Shown here one piece after another: positions 36,992 to 48,253 of a DNA stretch of 64,000 bases. The stretch spans positions 1-64,000 of the forward strand of contig NZ_WVRE01000006.1 of the NCBI RefSeq assembly GCF_013111185.1. The letters are read 5' to 3'. Source of the DNA: Ruegeria sp. HKCCD7303. GTDB taxonomy: Bacteria > Pseudomonadota > Alphaproteobacteria > Rhodobacterales > Rhodobacteraceae. The position numbers and the translations under genes are program-made. The stretch's first letter is position 1, and every line of letters starts with the position of its first letter. Under the pieces are notes generated by a model. That model was not told the DNA's origin. It was given only the letters and a program-made list of their open reading frames with translations, and did not search any database.

Positions 36992-39900
36992 TCAGATCTC
37001 TTCGACGGTCATAACGCCTTCCAGGGATTTGATCGCGCCCTTGATCTGTGGGTTGATCGGGAACGCGCGCCCCAGATCCATTTCAACTTCACCCGGCAGG
37101 CTTGGATCCATCAAAAGCAACTGGATTGGGCCCCGCGCAGCACCTTTGGTAGCGGCGGCTGCGTCTTCCAACACCTTGGCGACGGTTGGTACAGCCTGCG
37201 CTTCGTCGACAAAGATACGCAACCCGGTTGCCCCAGCCTCGGCCACAAGAGAATCCGCAGGTCCCACCGAACGCCCCAGCAGCTTAAGCTGATCAGCTTC
37301 CATCGTTGCCTCGGCGGTCAGCACCACTTGAGCGCCGGTTTCCAGAAACTCGCGACATTTCTCCAAGGTGTCTGAAAACAGCGTGACCTCATAAGCGCCA
37401 GTTGGGTCCGAGAGCTGCGCAAAAGCAAAGCGGTTGCCCTTGGCCGATTTCCGTTCCTGCCGTCCGGCGACAACACCGGCCATCTTGGCGATCAGTGGGC
37501 CAGAGCGGGCCTTTTCCATCACCTCATCCAACGTCAGGACCTGTTTTCGCTTCAGCGCGGGCATATAATCGTCCAACGGGTGTCCCGATAGGTAGAATCC
37601 AATCGCCTTAAATTCCTCGCTCAACCGTTCAGCAGGCAGCCAGTCCGGCGTCGGCGAAAGGCGAGGTTCAGGCAGGTCATCACCGGCTTCACCAAACAGA
37701 GACACCTGGTTCGAGTTCTTTTGTTCATGAATCGCCGCCGAATACTGCACCAGACGATCAAGGCTTTCGAACACACGGCGGCGGTTTTTGTCGAGCTCGT
37801 CAAACGCCCCGGCCCGCGCCAACATTTCCAACGGGCGTTTGCCGACTTTCTTCAGATCCACACGCCGCGCAAAGTCGAACAGGTTGACGAACGGTTTTTC
37901 GCTCTTTTCATCCTGCGCGCCTCCGGCGCGACGCCCCTCGACCACAAGGTTCATCGCCTCGACGCCCACGTTTTTCAGCGCGCCCAGCGCATAAACCAAT
38001 TCACCGTTCACTACATCGAACGTCGCGATGGAACGATTCACACATGGCGGCACGTAGGGCAGTTCCAGCCCCTTGCGAACTTCTTCGAAGTAAACCGCCA
38101 GCTTGTCGGTCAGATGGATATCGCAGTTCATGACACCCGCCATGAACTCGACCGGGTGGTTCGCCTTCAGCCAGCCGGTCTGATAACTGACCACCGCATA
38201 CGCGGCCGCGTGGGACTTGTTGAAGCCGTAGTTGGCGAATTTCTCCAGCAGGTCGAAAACCTCGCTGGCCTTCTTGGCATCCACGCCATTCTCGCCCGCG
38301 CCTTTTTCAAACTTGGGGCGCTCAGCGTCCATCGCCTCCTTGATCTTCTTACCCATCGCACGACGCAACAGATCAGCACCGCCTAGGCTGTATCCCGCCA
38401 TGACCTGTGCGATCTGCATCACCTGTTCCTGATAAACGATGATGCCCTGCGTTTCCTCAAGGATATGGTCGATCAGTGGGTGAACCGAAGTGATTTTGCG
38501 AAGACCGTTCTTAACTTCGCAATAGGTCGGGATGTTTTCCATCGGACCCGGACGGTACAGCGCCACAAGGGCCACGATATCCTCGATACAGGTGGGCTTC
38601 ATACGCTTGAGCGCGTCCATCATGCCCGAGGATTCCACCTGGAACACTGCCACCGTCTTGGCTGCCGAGTAGAGCTTATACGTCGCCTCATCGTCCAGCG
38701 GGATAGCGTTGATCTGGTTCTCAGCCCCTTCAGCGGGTTCGTAAAGCTCGGTGCCATCAGCAGCAATGTGCAGTGGGCGACCGGACTTGAAGATCAGGTC
38801 CATGGCGTTCTGGATCACGGTCAGCGTTTTCAGACCCAGAAAGTCGAATTTGACCAGCCCGGCCTGTTCCACCCATTTCATGTTGAACTGGGTCGCCGGC
38901 ATGTCCGAGCGCGGGTCCTGATACAAAGGCACCAGCGCGTCCAAAGGCCGATCCCCGATTACAACGCCCGCTGCGTGGGTCGACGCGTTGCGTAGCAATC
39001 CTTCGACCTGTTGGCCGTAGGTCAGAAGGCGATCTACCACCTCTTCGTTCCGCGCCTCTTCCCGCAGGCGTGGCTCGTCTTTCAGCGCTTTTTCAATGGA
39101 AACAGGTTTGACGCCCTCAACTGGGATCATCTTGGACAAACGGTCCACCTGCCCGTAAGGCATCTGCAAAACCCGCCCGATATCGCGCACGGCGGCCTTC
39201 GACAATAGCGCACCAAAGGTGATGATCTGCCCCACCTTGTCGCGCCCGTATTTCTGCTGCACGTAACGGATCACCTCTTCTCGGCGGTCCATGCAGAAGT
39301 CGATATCGAAATCCGGCATCGACACCCGCTCGGGGTTCAGGAAGCGTTCGAACAGCAGCGAATAGCGCAACGGGTCAAGGTCGGTGATTGTGAGCGCATA
39401 GGCCACCAATGAGCCCGCACCCGAGCCCCGCCCCGGACCAACCGGAATGTCGTGATCCTTTGCCCATTGAATAAAGTCCGCAACGATCAGGAAGTAGCCG
39501 GGAAAGCCCATTCCTTCGATAATGCCAAGTTCGAATTCCAAACGTTCCTGATATTCCTCTGGCGTCACAGCGTGCGGGATCACAGCCAGACGTTTCTGCA
39601 ACCCCTCGTTGGCGATACGGCGCAGTTCGGCCACCTCGTCATCTGCAAATTTTGGCAGGATCGGATCCCGGCGATAGGCCATAAAGGCGCAGCGTTTGGC
39701 GATCTCAACCGTGTTCTCGATCGCTTCCGGCAAGTCTGCGAACAGAGTCACCATCTCTTGCTGCGACTTGAAATAGTGCTGCGCGGTCAGTCGGCGGCGG
39801 CCTTCTTGCTGATCAACATAAGCCCCTTCGGCGATACAGATCAGCGCATCATGCGCTTCATACATATCCGAGGTTGGGAAATAGACGTCATTGGTAGCAA

Positions 39901-40519
39901 CCAACGGCAGGTTTTTGGTATAAGCCATCTCAACATGGCCACGCTCGGTCAGCCGTTCTGCTTCCGGCTGGCCATCTTCACCCGGATGACGCTGAAGTTC
40001 GATATAAAGGCGATCCGGGAACATGCCCGCCAACCGATCCACCAGCGCCTCAGCCGCCGGACGTTGACCCTGTTGCAGCAGCATCCCAACCGGTCCGTCT
40101 GGACCGCCGGTCAAGCAAATCAAACCGTCCGACCGATCCGCAAGCTCGTCCAAAGTGACCTGCGGCAGCTGTCCACCTTTGTCCACGTAAAGGCAGGAAC
40201 TCAGCTTCATCAGGTTTTCATACCCAGCCTCGGACTGCGCCAGCAAAACCAAAGGCGCGGGTACTTTGGGCTTTTCGCCGGGCTGAGCCTGCACGTAAGT
40301 CAAGTCAACCTGACAACCCATGATCGGCTGAACACCCGCTCCGCTTGCCGTAACCGAGAACTCCAAGGCCGAGAACATCGAATTGGTGTCTGTCACAGCG
40401 ACGGCGGGCATCTCCATCTTCTCGCAAAGGGCAGGTAGCTTTTTCAGCCGCACGGCGCCCTCCAAAAGGGAGTATTCGGTGTGAACGCGGAGGTGAATGA
40501 ATCGAGGATTGCTGCTCAT
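36992..40519 (-). CDS. dnaE: DNA polymerase III alpha subunit
   Basis: 1175 aa, full length for DnaE1. The N-terminal PHP domain begins FIHLRVHTEYSLLEGAV. The polymerase core contains GPGRGSGAGSLVAYAL and the catalytic PDFDIDFCMDRREEVI. The tandem helix-hairpin-helix is seen in GRPLEMLARAGAFD, followed by an OB fold near AGVVAGRQERKSAKG and a C-terminal tau-binding region. It is monocistronic here. Confidence 0.97.
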   Translation of the reverse strand: MSSNPRFIHLRVHTEYSLLEGAVRLKKLPALCEKMEMPAVAVTDTNSMFSALEFSVTASGAGVQPIMGCQVDLTYVQAQPGEKPKVPAPLVLLAQSEAGYENLMKLSSCLYVDKGGQLPQVTLDELADRSDGLICLTGGPDGPVGMLLQQGQRPAAEALVDRLAGMFPDRLYIELQRHPGEDGQPEAERLTERGHVEMAYTKNLPLVATNDVYFPTSDMYEAHDALICIAEGAYVDQQEGRRRLTAQHYFKSQQEMVTLFADLPEAIENTVEIAKRCAFMAYRRDPILPKFADDEVAELRRIANEGLQKRLAVIPHAVTPEEYQERLEFELGIIEGMGFPGYFLIVADFIQWAKDHDIPVGPGRGSGAGSLVAYALTITDLDPLRYSLLFERFLNPERVSMPDFDIDFCMDRREEVIRYVQQKYGRDKVGQIITFGALLSKAAVRDIGRVLQMPYGQVDRLSKMIPVEGVKPVSIEKALKDEPRLREEARNEEVVDRLLTYGQQVEGLLRNASTHAAGVVIGDRPLDALVPLYQDPRSDMPATQFNMKWVEQAGLVKFDFLGLKTLTVIQNAMDLIFKSGRPLHIAADGTELYEPAEGAENQINAIPLDDEATYKLYSAAKTVAVFQVESSGMMDALKRMKPTCIEDIVALVALYRPGPMENIPTYCEVKNGLRKITSVHPLIDHILEETQGIIVYQEQVMQIAQVMAGYSLGGADLLRRAMGKKIKEAMDAERPKFEKGAGENGVDAKKASEVFDLLEKFANYGFNKSHAAAYAVVSYQTGWLKANHPVEFMAGVMNCDIHLTDKLAVYFEEVRKGLELPYVPPCVNRSIATFDVVNGELVYALGALKNVGVEAMNLVVEGRRAGGAQDEKSEKPFVNLFDFARRVDLKKVGKRPLEMLARAGAFDELDKNRRRVFESLDRLVQYSAAIHEQKNSNQVSLFGEAGDDLPEPRLSPTPDWLPAERLSEEFKAIGFYLSGHPLDDYMPALKRKQVLTLDEVMEKARSGPLIAKMAGVVAGRQERKSAKGNRFAFAQLSDPTGAYEVTLFSDTLEKCREFLETGAQVVLTAEATMEADQLKLLGRSVGPADSLVAEAGATGLRIFVDEAQAVPTVAKVLEDAAAATKGAARGPIQLLLMDPSLPGEVEMDLGRAFPINPQIKGAIKSLEGVMTVEEI

Positions 40520-40862
40520 GCCGCCTACGCTATCTCAGCCAGGCGCGCTGCAAAAGCGGGAACCGTGGCTTTGGAATGCATAAAAAAACGGCGCTGATTA
40601 TTCGGCTTTTTCAGAAGGTGCTTCGGGATTGAGTGCCCGTCGCATTCAAAAAACACTTTATTTACAAGCGCCTGCCTTTTACACAAAAGCAGGAAAAGCA
40701 TGCTGCGCGTTCCAAATGGTACATCATATAGGCAGTTTTTCTTGCCAGATAAGCCGCGCTGTTTCTAACATCTTACGGCAAGCACTTCGCCCGCCGCTCT
40801 TTCTACGTCGCATCGAAGGAGGGTCCAATGGGCGCAACAGGGTAACGCGACGGGTTTCTCGA
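40520..40862. promoter_or_regulatory. Intergenic region between dnaE and xdhA, with a hairpin
   Basis: 343 bases that must hold the dnaE and xdhA promoters. A hairpin with one bulge lies at 40671-40693, pairing CCTGC/GCAGG and TTTT/AAAA around ACAC. No ribosome site, riboswitch or further gene is evident. Confidence 0.4.
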
Positions 40863-42260
40863 ATGAATATCACGTTTCTTCTGAACGGAGAGACAGTGGA
40901 GCTGGCGGATATCGATCCAACGGCGACCCTGCTGGATTGGCTACGCGAGGATCGCGGCCTGACCGGCACCAAGGAAGGCTGCAACGAAGGCGATTGCGGG
41001 GCCTGCACCGTCATGGTCACGGATGTAGACGGCCATAAGGCCCTGAATTCCTGCATTCTGTTTCTTCCGCAATTGCACGGCAAAGCCGTCCGCACCGTCG
41101 AAGGTGCCAGGGGCCCGAATGGCGAAGCCCACCCGGTACAACAGGCGATGGTGGACCTGCACGGATCTCAATGCGGGTTCTGCACCCCCGGCTTTGTAAT
41201 GTCGATGGTCGCCAGTCATGCAAATGGCGCAACAGATCACGACACCCAGCTTGCAGGGAACCTGTGCCGCTGCACCGGTTACGCCCCAATCATCCGCGCT
41301 GCCAAAACCGCCGAGGCTGAACCAACCCCAAAATGGATCACTGACGACCGGTCCTTCTCTTGTTCACAAATACCTCGGGGGGAGGCCGCAGGCCAGCGGG
41401 CAGAGCCCCCCTTCCTCCCCAACAGCGCTGACGAACTGGCGTCTCTGTTTGCCGAGCACCCTAGCGCCACCCTGGTTGCCGGCGCAACCGATGTAGGTCT
41501 TTGGGTCACCAAGCAGCTGCGTGATCTGGACCCGGTCATATTCCTCAACCGTTGTGATGACTTGAAAGAAATCACGATCACCGATACCGAAGCCCGCTTC
41601 GGTGCAATGGTCGACATGAACCGCATGGGAGAGGCCCTGGCCGACCTTCACCCATCCTATGCCGAGATGATCCGCCGCTATGCCAGCGTTCAGGTGCGCC
41701 ATGCAGCGACCGTCGGCGGAAACATCGCCAATGGTTCGCCCATCGGCGACAATCCACCTGCCCTGATCGCTTTGGATGCGACATTGCATCTGCGCAAAGG
41801 GGATGCACGCCGCTCGATCCCCTTGGAAGAGTTCTTCATTGACTATGGCAAGCAGGATCGTGCGCCGGGAGAATTTGTCGAAGCCGTTAGCTTCCTGCGT
41901 CAGCCTGACAGGCTGAAGGCATACAAGCTCAGCAAACGGTTCGATCAGGATATCTCGGCCGTTTGCGGATGTTTTAATGTCACCGTTTCAGACGGCACCG
42001 TCACACAGGCGCGTATCGCGTTTGGCGGCATGGCCGGTATTCCGAAACGGGCAACCCATGTCGAGGCCGCACTGATCGGCAAACCCTGGACACGCGAGAC
42101 CGTTGCGGCCGCGCTGCCATATTTTGCCGAGGACTATTCACCACTCACGGACATGCGCGCCTCGGCCATCTATCGTCTGGAAACGGCCAAAGCGATGCTG
42201 GAACGCTATTTCCTCGAAGACCAGGGCGAGATCACCAACGTGCTGGAGGTGTCGGCATGA
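40863..42260 (+). CDS. xdhA: Xanthine dehydrogenase small subunit (2Fe-2S and FAD domains)
   Basis: 465 aa from the ATG at 40863. The first [2Fe-2S] ligands are in [14 protein letters not shown] (about residues 36-49), and the second pair in [10 protein letters not shown] and [10 protein letters not shown]. The FAD-binding domain follows from about residue 200, with [13 protein letters not shown] and [19 protein letters not shown]. It passes electrons from XdhB to NAD. It overlaps xdhB by 4 bases (ATGA). Confidence 0.96.
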   Translation: MNITFLLNGETVELADIDPTATLLDWLREDRGLTGTKEGCNEGDCGACTVMVTDVDGHKALNSCILFLPQLHGKAVRTVEGARGPNGEAHPVQQAMVDLHGSQCGFCTPGFVMSMVASHANGATDHDTQLAGNLCRCTGYAPIIRAAKTAEAEPTPKWITDDRSFSCSQIPRGEAAGQRAEPPFLPNSADELASLFAEHPSATLVAGATDVGLWVTKQLRDLDPVIFLNRCDDLKEITITDTEARFGAMVDMNRMGEALADLHPSYAEMIRRYASVQVRHAATVGGNIANGSPIGDNPPALIALDATLHLRKGDARRSIPLEEFFIDYGKQDRAPGEFVEAVSFLRQPDRLKAYKLSKRFDQDISAVCGCFNVTVSDGTVTQARIAFGGMAGIPKRATHVEAALIGKPWTRETVAAALPYFAEDYSPLTDMRASAIYRLETAKAMLERYFLEDQGEITNVLEVSA

Positions 42261-44659
42261 GCGTGACCAAACCCCTCCCCCACGACGCGGCGCCGCTGCA
42301 TGTGTCCGGCTCGGCGCGATATGTGGATGACATCCCGACACCCAAAGGCACGCTGCATCTGGCATTTGGTATCAGCCCGATTGCCAAGGGTAATATCACC
42401 GCAATGGATCTGTCGGGAGTAAAGGCCGCCGAAGGTGTTGTGATGGTGATGACGGCCGAGGACCTGCCTTTCGCCAACGACGTCTCGCCCTCGATCCATG
42501 ATGAACCACTGCTGTCGGACGGCACGGTTCACTATATCGGCCAGCCCGTATTTCTGGTCGTCGCCACCAGCCATCTGGCCGCGCGCAAGGCCGCGCGCCT
42601 GGGCAAGATCGACTATGCCGAGGACACGCCGATCCTGACGGTTGAAGAGGCGCTGGCCGCGGATAGCCGGTTCGAGGATGGCCCACGTGTTTACGCCAAA
42701 GGCGATGCGGATGCCGCCATCGCAGGTGCAGCACATGTGATCGAAGGCACGTTCGAACTTGGCGGGCAGGAGCACTTCTACCTCGAAGGCCAGGCTGCAC
42801 TGGCCGTGCCAAATGAAGGCGCGGATATGTTGGTGCACAGTTCCACACAACACCCGACCGAAATTCAGCACAAAGTAGCGGACGCTTTGGGTGTCCCCAT
42901 GCACGCTGTCCGGGTTGAAACCCGCCGGATGGGCGGCGGCTTTGGCGGCAAGGAAAGCCAAGGCAACGCGCTGGCTGTCGCTTGCGCCATAGCCGCGCGC
43001 GCCACAGGCAAAGCCTGCAAGATGCGCTATGACCGCGACGATGACATGATTATCACCGGCAAGCGCCACGCGTTCCGCATTTCCTATAAGGCCGGGTTCG
43101 ATGAGCATGGGCATATTCAGGGCGTATCGTTCCTTCATTACGCCATCTGCGGTTGGGCGCAGGACCTGTCTCTGCCTGTCGCCGACCGCGCTATGCTGCA
43201 TTCGGACAATGCTTATCTGCTGCCCAATGCGCGGATCGAAAGCCACCGACTGAAAACCAACACCCAATCCGCCACCGCCTATCGCGGTTTTGGCGGCCCG
43301 CAGGGGATGGTCGGGATCGAGCGCGTGATGGATCACGCCGCGCATGAACTGGGGCTGGACCCGGTCGAACTGCGCCGCCGGAACTACTATGAACCCGCGC
43401 ACACGGTTGCTGAGGTCGCACCAACAGAGAAGCCTCTGGGCCATCCCGACCCGCATGAGGACCTGACCAGCCGCGGCGCGGTTGAAACCGGGAACGCGCC
43501 GGTGCGCCCCCTTCCTGCTGGTGGCAACACGACGCCCTACGGCATGGAGGTCAGCGATTTCGAACTGCACGAAATGACCGATGCACTGCTGAAATCCAGC
43601 GACTACTCCGCGCGCAAGGCGGCTATTGGTGAGTGGAACGCCAAAAACAGCGTTATCAAAAAAGGCATCGCCTTCTCTCCGGTCAAGTTCGGGATTTCCT
43701 TCACTCTGACTCACCTCAATCAGGCGGGTGCGCTGGTGCATGTATATCAGGACGGCTCGGTCCACCTAAACCATGGCGGCACCGAAATGGGTCAGGGACT
43801 GTTCCAGAAAGTGGCGCAAGTCGCAGCCTCGCACTTTGGCATCCCATTGGAGATGGTGAAAATCACCGCCACGGATACAGCCAAGGTGCCCAATACCTCG
43901 GCCACGGCGGCGTCCTCGGGCAGTGATCTGAACGGCATGGCAGTGAAAGCCGCTTGTGATACGATCCGCGACCGGATGGCAGACTATCTGGCGGAACGGC
44001 ATCAGGCTGATCCGTCGACGGTCAGTTTCTCCGATGGTCACGTAATGGTTGGGGAAGAAAAGTACACTTTTGCCGAAGCCGCAGCGCTGGCCTATCAGGG
44101 CCGGATAAGCTTGTCGGCAACCGGTTTTTACAAAACGCCCAAGATCGAATGGGACCGAATCGCAGGGCGCGGACGCCCGTTTTTCTACTTCGCCTATGGC
44201 GCGTCGGTCACCGAGGTAGCCGTCGATACTCTGACCGGTGAAAACCGCATTCTACGCACGGATATCCTGCATGACGCGGGCGCATCGCTGAACCCGGCGC
44301 TGGATATCGGGCAGGTCGAAGGCGGTTACGTGCAAGGCGCTGGTTGGCTGACGACCGAGGAACTGGTCTGGGATGACAAGGGCAACCTGCGCACACATGC
44401 GCCCTCGACCTACAAGATTCCTGCCTGCTCTGACCGGCCTGACATTTTCAATGTCGCGCTTTGGGATGGCGAGAACCGCGAAGACACGATCTATCGCTCG
44501 AAAGCGGTTGGCGAACCGCCCTTCATGTTGGGCATCTCAGCATGGTTGGCCCTGTCCAACGCGGTTGCGGCATGTGGCGATACCTACCCCGCGCTCGACG
44601 CACCTGCCACGGCTGAAGAAGTCTGGCGCGGTGTCCAAAGGATTAAGGGAGGCATCTGA
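42257..44659 (+). CDS. xdhB: Xanthine dehydrogenase molybdopterin subunit
   Basis: 800 aa. It hydroxylates hypoxanthine and xanthine to urate at the molybdenum centre. Molybdopterin motifs include [35 protein letters not shown] and [13 protein letters not shown]; the catalytic glutamate lies in [13 protein letters not shown]. The enzyme depends on molybdate, whose importer is at 10.6-13.2 kb. Confidence 0.97.
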   Translation: MSVTKPLPHDAAPLHVSGSARYVDDIPTPKGTLHLAFGISPIAKGNITAMDLSGVKAAEGVVMVMTAEDLPFANDVSPSIHDEPLLSDGTVHYIGQPVFLVVATSHLAARKAARLGKIDYAEDTPILTVEEALAADSRFEDGPRVYAKGDADAAIAGAAHVIEGTFELGGQEHFYLEGQAALAVPNEGADMLVHSSTQHPTEIQHKVADALGVPMHAVRVETRRMGGGFGGKESQGNALAVACAIAARATGKACKMRYDRDDDMIITGKRHAFRISYKAGFDEHGHIQGVSFLHYAICGWAQDLSLPVADRAMLHSDNAYLLPNARIESHRLKTNTQSATAYRGFGGPQGMVGIERVMDHAAHELGLDPVELRRRNYYEPAHTVAEVAPTEKPLGHPDPHEDLTSRGAVETGNAPVRPLPAGGNTTPYGMEVSDFELHEMTDALLKSSDYSARKAAIGEWNAKNSVIKKGIAFSPVKFGISFTLTHLNQAGALVHVYQDGSVHLNHGGTEMGQGLFQKVAQVAASHFGIPLEMVKITATDTAKVPNTSATAASSGSDLNGMAVKAACDTIRDRMADYLAERHQADPSTVSFSDGHVMVGEEKYTFAEAAALAYQGRISLSATGFYKTPKIEWDRIAGRGRPFFYFAYGASVTEVAVDTLTGENRILRTDILHDAGASLNPALDIGQVEGGYVQGAGWLTTEELVWDDKGNLRTHAPSTYKIPACSDRPDIFNVALWDGENREDTIYRSKAVGEPPFMLGISAWLALSNAVAACGDTYPALDAPATAEEVWRGVQRIKGGI

Positions 44660-45594
44660 TGGGATTTGACCTGGAGGCTTTGAGGCAGGCGGTCGAAACC
44701 CATGGACGAGTGGTCCGGGTGGTTATTGCCGGCATCAAAGGATCGTCCCCGCGCGAGGTTGGCGCAGCCATGCTTGTCTGGAAGGACGGACAGTCCGGCA
44801 CCATCGGCGGAGGGACGCTGGAATATCAGGCGGCCGAAGCGGCGCGGGCGCAAACCCGGTCTTCGCGTCTAACCCATCACGCGCTTGGGCCTGGGATGGG
44901 ACAATGTTGCGGTGGCGCGGTTTCGCTGCTCAGCGAGGTCTATGACCGCGCGGCGCTGGAAACGCTGGATGAAACACTCATCGCACGTGCCACATCTGGC
45001 GAAGAGATGCCGCTGTCGGTCAAACGAGTGCTGGCAACCGCGCGTGGTCAGGGGATCACACCTGAACCCCAGATGGTTGACGGCTGGATGATTGAGCCAG
45101 TGCACAAACCAAACCGGAACCTTTGGATTTGGGGTGCCGGTCATGTCGGACGGGCTTTGGTGGATGTTCTCTCACCGCTGCCCGACCTTGCGATCACCTG
45201 GATCGACACCGGCTTGGATCGGTTTCCCGACACGATTGCCGCCGGAGTTACCTCGGTTCCAGCTACCAAACCGGCCGAACTGGTTCGACACGCACCGACC
45301 GATGCCGAGCATCTTGTGCTGACCTATTCACACAATTTGGACCTGGAGCTGTGCAACAGGCTGCTTTTACATGATTTCCGCTTTGCGGGACTGATCGGCT
45401 CGGCTACGAAATGGGCGCGATTCCGGTCGCGGCTGGCGGCCCTTGGGCACTCGCCCGAGCGGATCAGCCGGATCACCTGTCCAATTGGTGATCCGAACCT
45501 GGGCAAACACCCGCAGATGATCGCCGTCGGCGTCGCCGCGCAGCTGTTGCGCCCGGCCCGGCAGAACGAGTTGAAGAAGGACCTGAGCGCGTGA
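44659..45594 (+). CDS. xdhC: Xanthine dehydrogenase maturation factor XdhC
   Basis: 311 aa. XdhC binds molybdopterin and inserts it, after sulfuration, into XdhB. The N-terminal CoxI-type region contains IKGSSPREVGAAML and IGGGTLEYQAAEA. The C-terminal Rossmann domain starts LWIWGAGHVGRALVDVL. Its start codon shares a base with the xdhB stop (TGATG). Confidence 0.94.
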   Translation: MGFDLEALRQAVETHGRVVRVVIAGIKGSSPREVGAAMLVWKDGQSGTIGGGTLEYQAAEAARAQTRSSRLTHHALGPGMGQCCGGAVSLLSEVYDRAALETLDETLIARATSGEEMPLSVKRVLATARGQGITPEPQMVDGWMIEPVHKPNRNLWIWGAGHVGRALVDVLSPLPDLAITWIDTGLDRFPDTIAAGVTSVPATKPAELVRHAPTDAEHLVLTYSHNLDLELCNRLLLHDFRFAGLIGSATKWARFRSRLAALGHSPERISRITCPIGDPNLGKHPQMIAVGVAAQLLRPARQNELKKDLSA

Positions 45595-47108
45595 CCACTC
45601 CACTTCTGAGCCTGCAAGGGCTAACCAAAGCCTATCCCGGCGTCGTGGCCAATGATCAGGTGTCTTTTGACATCGGCGAGGGCGAGGTACACGCCCTGCT
45701 GGGGGAAAACGGCGCGGGCAAATCCACGCTGGTCAAGATGATCTACGGGCTGGTGAAGCCCGACAGCGGCACGATGCTGCTGCGAGGTCAGCCTTTTGCG
45801 CCGCCCGAGCCGCGCGCCGCGCGGGCGGACGGGATTGCGATGGTGTTCCAGCATTTCTCGTTGTTCGACGCTTTGAACGTGGCCGAAAACATCGCTTTGG
45901 GGATGGAGAACCCGCCGCCGATGGGCGATCTGGCCTCGCGTATCCGCGAAGTGTCCGAAACATATGGCCTGCCGCTGGATCCATATCGCACGGTTGGCGA
46001 TCTGTCGGCGGGTGAGCGGCAGCGGGTCGAGATCATCCGTTGCCTGTTGCAGGACCCCAAACTGCTGATCATGGACGAACCGACGAGCGTACTGACCCCG
46101 CAAGAGGTGGAAATCCTGTTCGAGACGCTGAACAAATTGCGGTCTGAGGGCACTTCGATCCTGTATATCTCGCACAAGCTTGAAGAAATCCGCACTCTGT
46201 GTGATCACGCGACGATCCTGCGGCTGGGCAAGAATGTGGGCGAATGCGTACCCGCCGAAACTTCCGCGCGGGACATGGCCGAGATGATGGTGGGCTCGAC
46301 ACTTCAAACGCCTGAACGTTCGGGGCGTGAATTTGGTGAGGTTGCGCTGGATGTTAGTGGGCTGTCCGTCCCGTCGCCCTCGGAATTCGGTACGGCGCTG
46401 AAGAACATCCACATGACTGTCCGCAAGGGTGAGGTTTTGGGCATCGGTGGCGTTGCCGGGAATGGGCAGGATGAATTGCTGGGCGCGCTGTCCGGTGAGA
46501 TCCTGACCGCTGCGGATGCGATCAAGTTCAACGGCCAGCGGATCGGCAAACTCGGCCCCACCGCGCGGCGCAAGCTGGGTGTGCTGACGGCCCCCGAAGA
46601 GCGGCTGGGTCATGCGGCAGCCCCGGATATGAGCCTGACGGAAAACGCCTTGCTGACCGGATCGGTGCGGGAAGGGCTGGAAAGCAACGGTTTCCTCAAA
46701 TGGGCCGAAACCAAGAGCTTTGCCGAAAAGATCATCAGCGCTTTTGACGTCCGCACGCCGGGTCCTGAGAATGCCGCCCGGTCATTGTCTGGCGGGAACC
46801 TGCAGAAATTCGTGATTGGTCGTGAAGTACTGCAAAACCCCGACATTCTGGTAGTGAACCAGCCCACCTGGGGCGTGGATGCCGCTGCGGCGGCGGCGAT
46901 CCGCCAGGCCATCTTGGATCTGGCCGCTAAAGGGACTGCCGTGGTCTGCATCAGCCAGGATCTGGATGAGCTGATGGAAATCTCGGACAGCTTTGCGGCA
47001 TTGAATGAAGGACGGCTGAGCGCACCGCGCCCAACAACGGGTCTGACGGTGGACGAGATCGGGCTGATGATGGGTGGAGCCCACGGCATGGAGGTGGCGC
47101 ATGTGTGA
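45591..47108 (+). CDS. Nucleoside/purine ABC transporter ATP-binding protein (NupA-like)
   Basis: 505 aa, GTG start overlapping the xdhC stop. It contains two fused ABC domains: the first has GENGAGKSTLVKM and LSAGERQRVEIIR, the second a degenerate Walker A in GGVAGNGQDEL and LSGGNLQKFVIGRE. This duplicated form is typical of BMP-dependent nucleoside importers. Being coupled to xdhABC it probably energises uptake of purine nucleosides or bases as XdhAB substrates. Confidence 0.88.
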   Translation: MTTPLLSLQGLTKAYPGVVANDQVSFDIGEGEVHALLGENGAGKSTLVKMIYGLVKPDSGTMLLRGQPFAPPEPRAARADGIAMVFQHFSLFDALNVAENIALGMENPPPMGDLASRIREVSETYGLPLDPYRTVGDLSAGERQRVEIIRCLLQDPKLLIMDEPTSVLTPQEVEILFETLNKLRSEGTSILYISHKLEEIRTLCDHATILRLGKNVGECVPAETSARDMAEMMVGSTLQTPERSGREFGEVALDVSGLSVPSPSEFGTALKNIHMTVRKGEVLGIGGVAGNGQDELLGALSGEILTAADAIKFNGQRIGKLGPTARRKLGVLTAPEERLGHAAAPDMSLTENALLTGSVREGLESNGFLKWAETKSFAEKIISAFDVRTPGPENAARSLSGGNLQKFVIGREVLQNPDILVVNQPTWGVDAAAAAAIRQAILDLAAKGTAVVCISQDLDELMEISDSFAALNEGRLSAPRPTTGLTVDEIGLMMGGAHGMEVAHV

Positions 47109-47170
47109 CGCGTTGAACCGCCTCCGGCGGCCGTATTTGCAACAAGAAGAAGAGTTGGGGGTGTGAGCAG

Positions 47171-48253
47171 ATGATTGTGTTGGAGAAACGGCCACAGCCG
47201 TCCAAGGCGTGGTCTTATGCCACCCCTTTGGTTGCGGTGTTGGCGACGATGGTGTTTGGCGGCATCTTGTTCGCCATTCTGGGCAAGAACCCAATTGAAG
47301 CCATTGGCACCATTTTCTGGGAACCACTGTTTGGCGAGTTCGCCTTCTACTACCGTCCCCAATTGTTGGTGAAAGGCGCGCCGTTGGTTTTGATCGCCAT
47401 TGGTCTTTCGCTGGGCTTTCGGGCTGGCATCTGGAACATTGGGGCCGAAGGTCAGTACATCATGGGTGCCATTTTCGGCGCTGGTGCTGGGCTGGCCTTT
47501 TTTCCTATGGATGCGTTTTTCATCTTCCCGATCATGGTAATCGCAGGCGCGTTCGGCGGCTGGCTTTGGGCGATGATCCCGGCCTTTTTGAAAGTGCGCT
47601 TTGGCACCAATGAAATCCTGGTGTCGCTTATGCTGGTCTATGTGGCCGAGCAGATGCTTGCCTCGGTCTCACTGGGTCTGCTGAAGAACCCAGAGGGCTT
47701 TGGCTTTCCCGGTTCGCGCAACCTGCAGCAATATGACAGTGCGCACAACGCCGAGTTGATCGCCGGGTCAGGTATGCATTGGGGCGTCGTCACTGCACTG
47801 ATTGCCGTGATCTTTGCTTATATCCTGCTGAACCGGCACATGCTGGGTTTTCACATCCGTTTGACTGGTGAGGCACCTCGTGCGGCGAAATTCGCGGGTG
47901 TGAATCCGGCGCGGCTGATTCTGTTCTGTCTGGGCCTCTCCGGGGCACTGGCCGGGCTGGCAGGGATGTTCGAGGTCTCAGGGCCTTCGGGCGTGGTCAG
48001 CATCGATTTCAACGTTGGCTATGGCTTCACCGCGATTATCGTTGCTTTTCTGGGCCGCCTGCATCCGGTGGGTATCCTGCTGGCCGGTGGCCTGATGGCG
48101 CTGACTTATATCGGCGGGGAAATCGCGCAATCGCAGCTGGGCCTGCCAGCCGCTGCCATTCAGGTGTTCCAGGGGATGCTGCTGTTCTTCCTTCTGGCTT
48201 TCGATCTTCTGACCAACTACCGCATCCGTGCGGCGCGTAGCGAGGTAGCATAA
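47171..48253 (+). CDS. ABC transporter permease of the nucleoside/BMP family
   Basis: 360 aa with about ten membrane segments. Family segments are GLSLGFRAGIWNIGAEGQYI, FGTNEILVSLMLVYVAEQML and RLTGEAPRAAKFAGVNPARL. It is preceded by a 62-base gap after the ATPase gene and its stop overlaps the start of the next permease (TAATG). Confidence 0.88.
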   Translation: MIVLEKRPQPSKAWSYATPLVAVLATMVFGGILFAILGKNPIEAIGTIFWEPLFGEFAFYYRPQLLVKGAPLVLIAIGLSLGFRAGIWNIGAEGQYIMGAIFGAGAGLAFFPMDAFFIFPIMVIAGAFGGWLWAMIPAFLKVRFGTNEILVSLMLVYVAEQMLASVSLGLLKNPEGFGFPGSRNLQQYDSAHNAELIAGSGMHWGVVTALIAVIFAYILLNRHMLGFHIRLTGEAPRAAKFAGVNPARLILFCLGLSGALAGLAGMFEVSGPSGVVSIDFNVGYGFTAIIVAFLGRLHPVGILLAGGLMALTYIGGEIAQSQLGLPAAAIQVFQGMLLFFLLAFDLLTNYRIRAARSEVA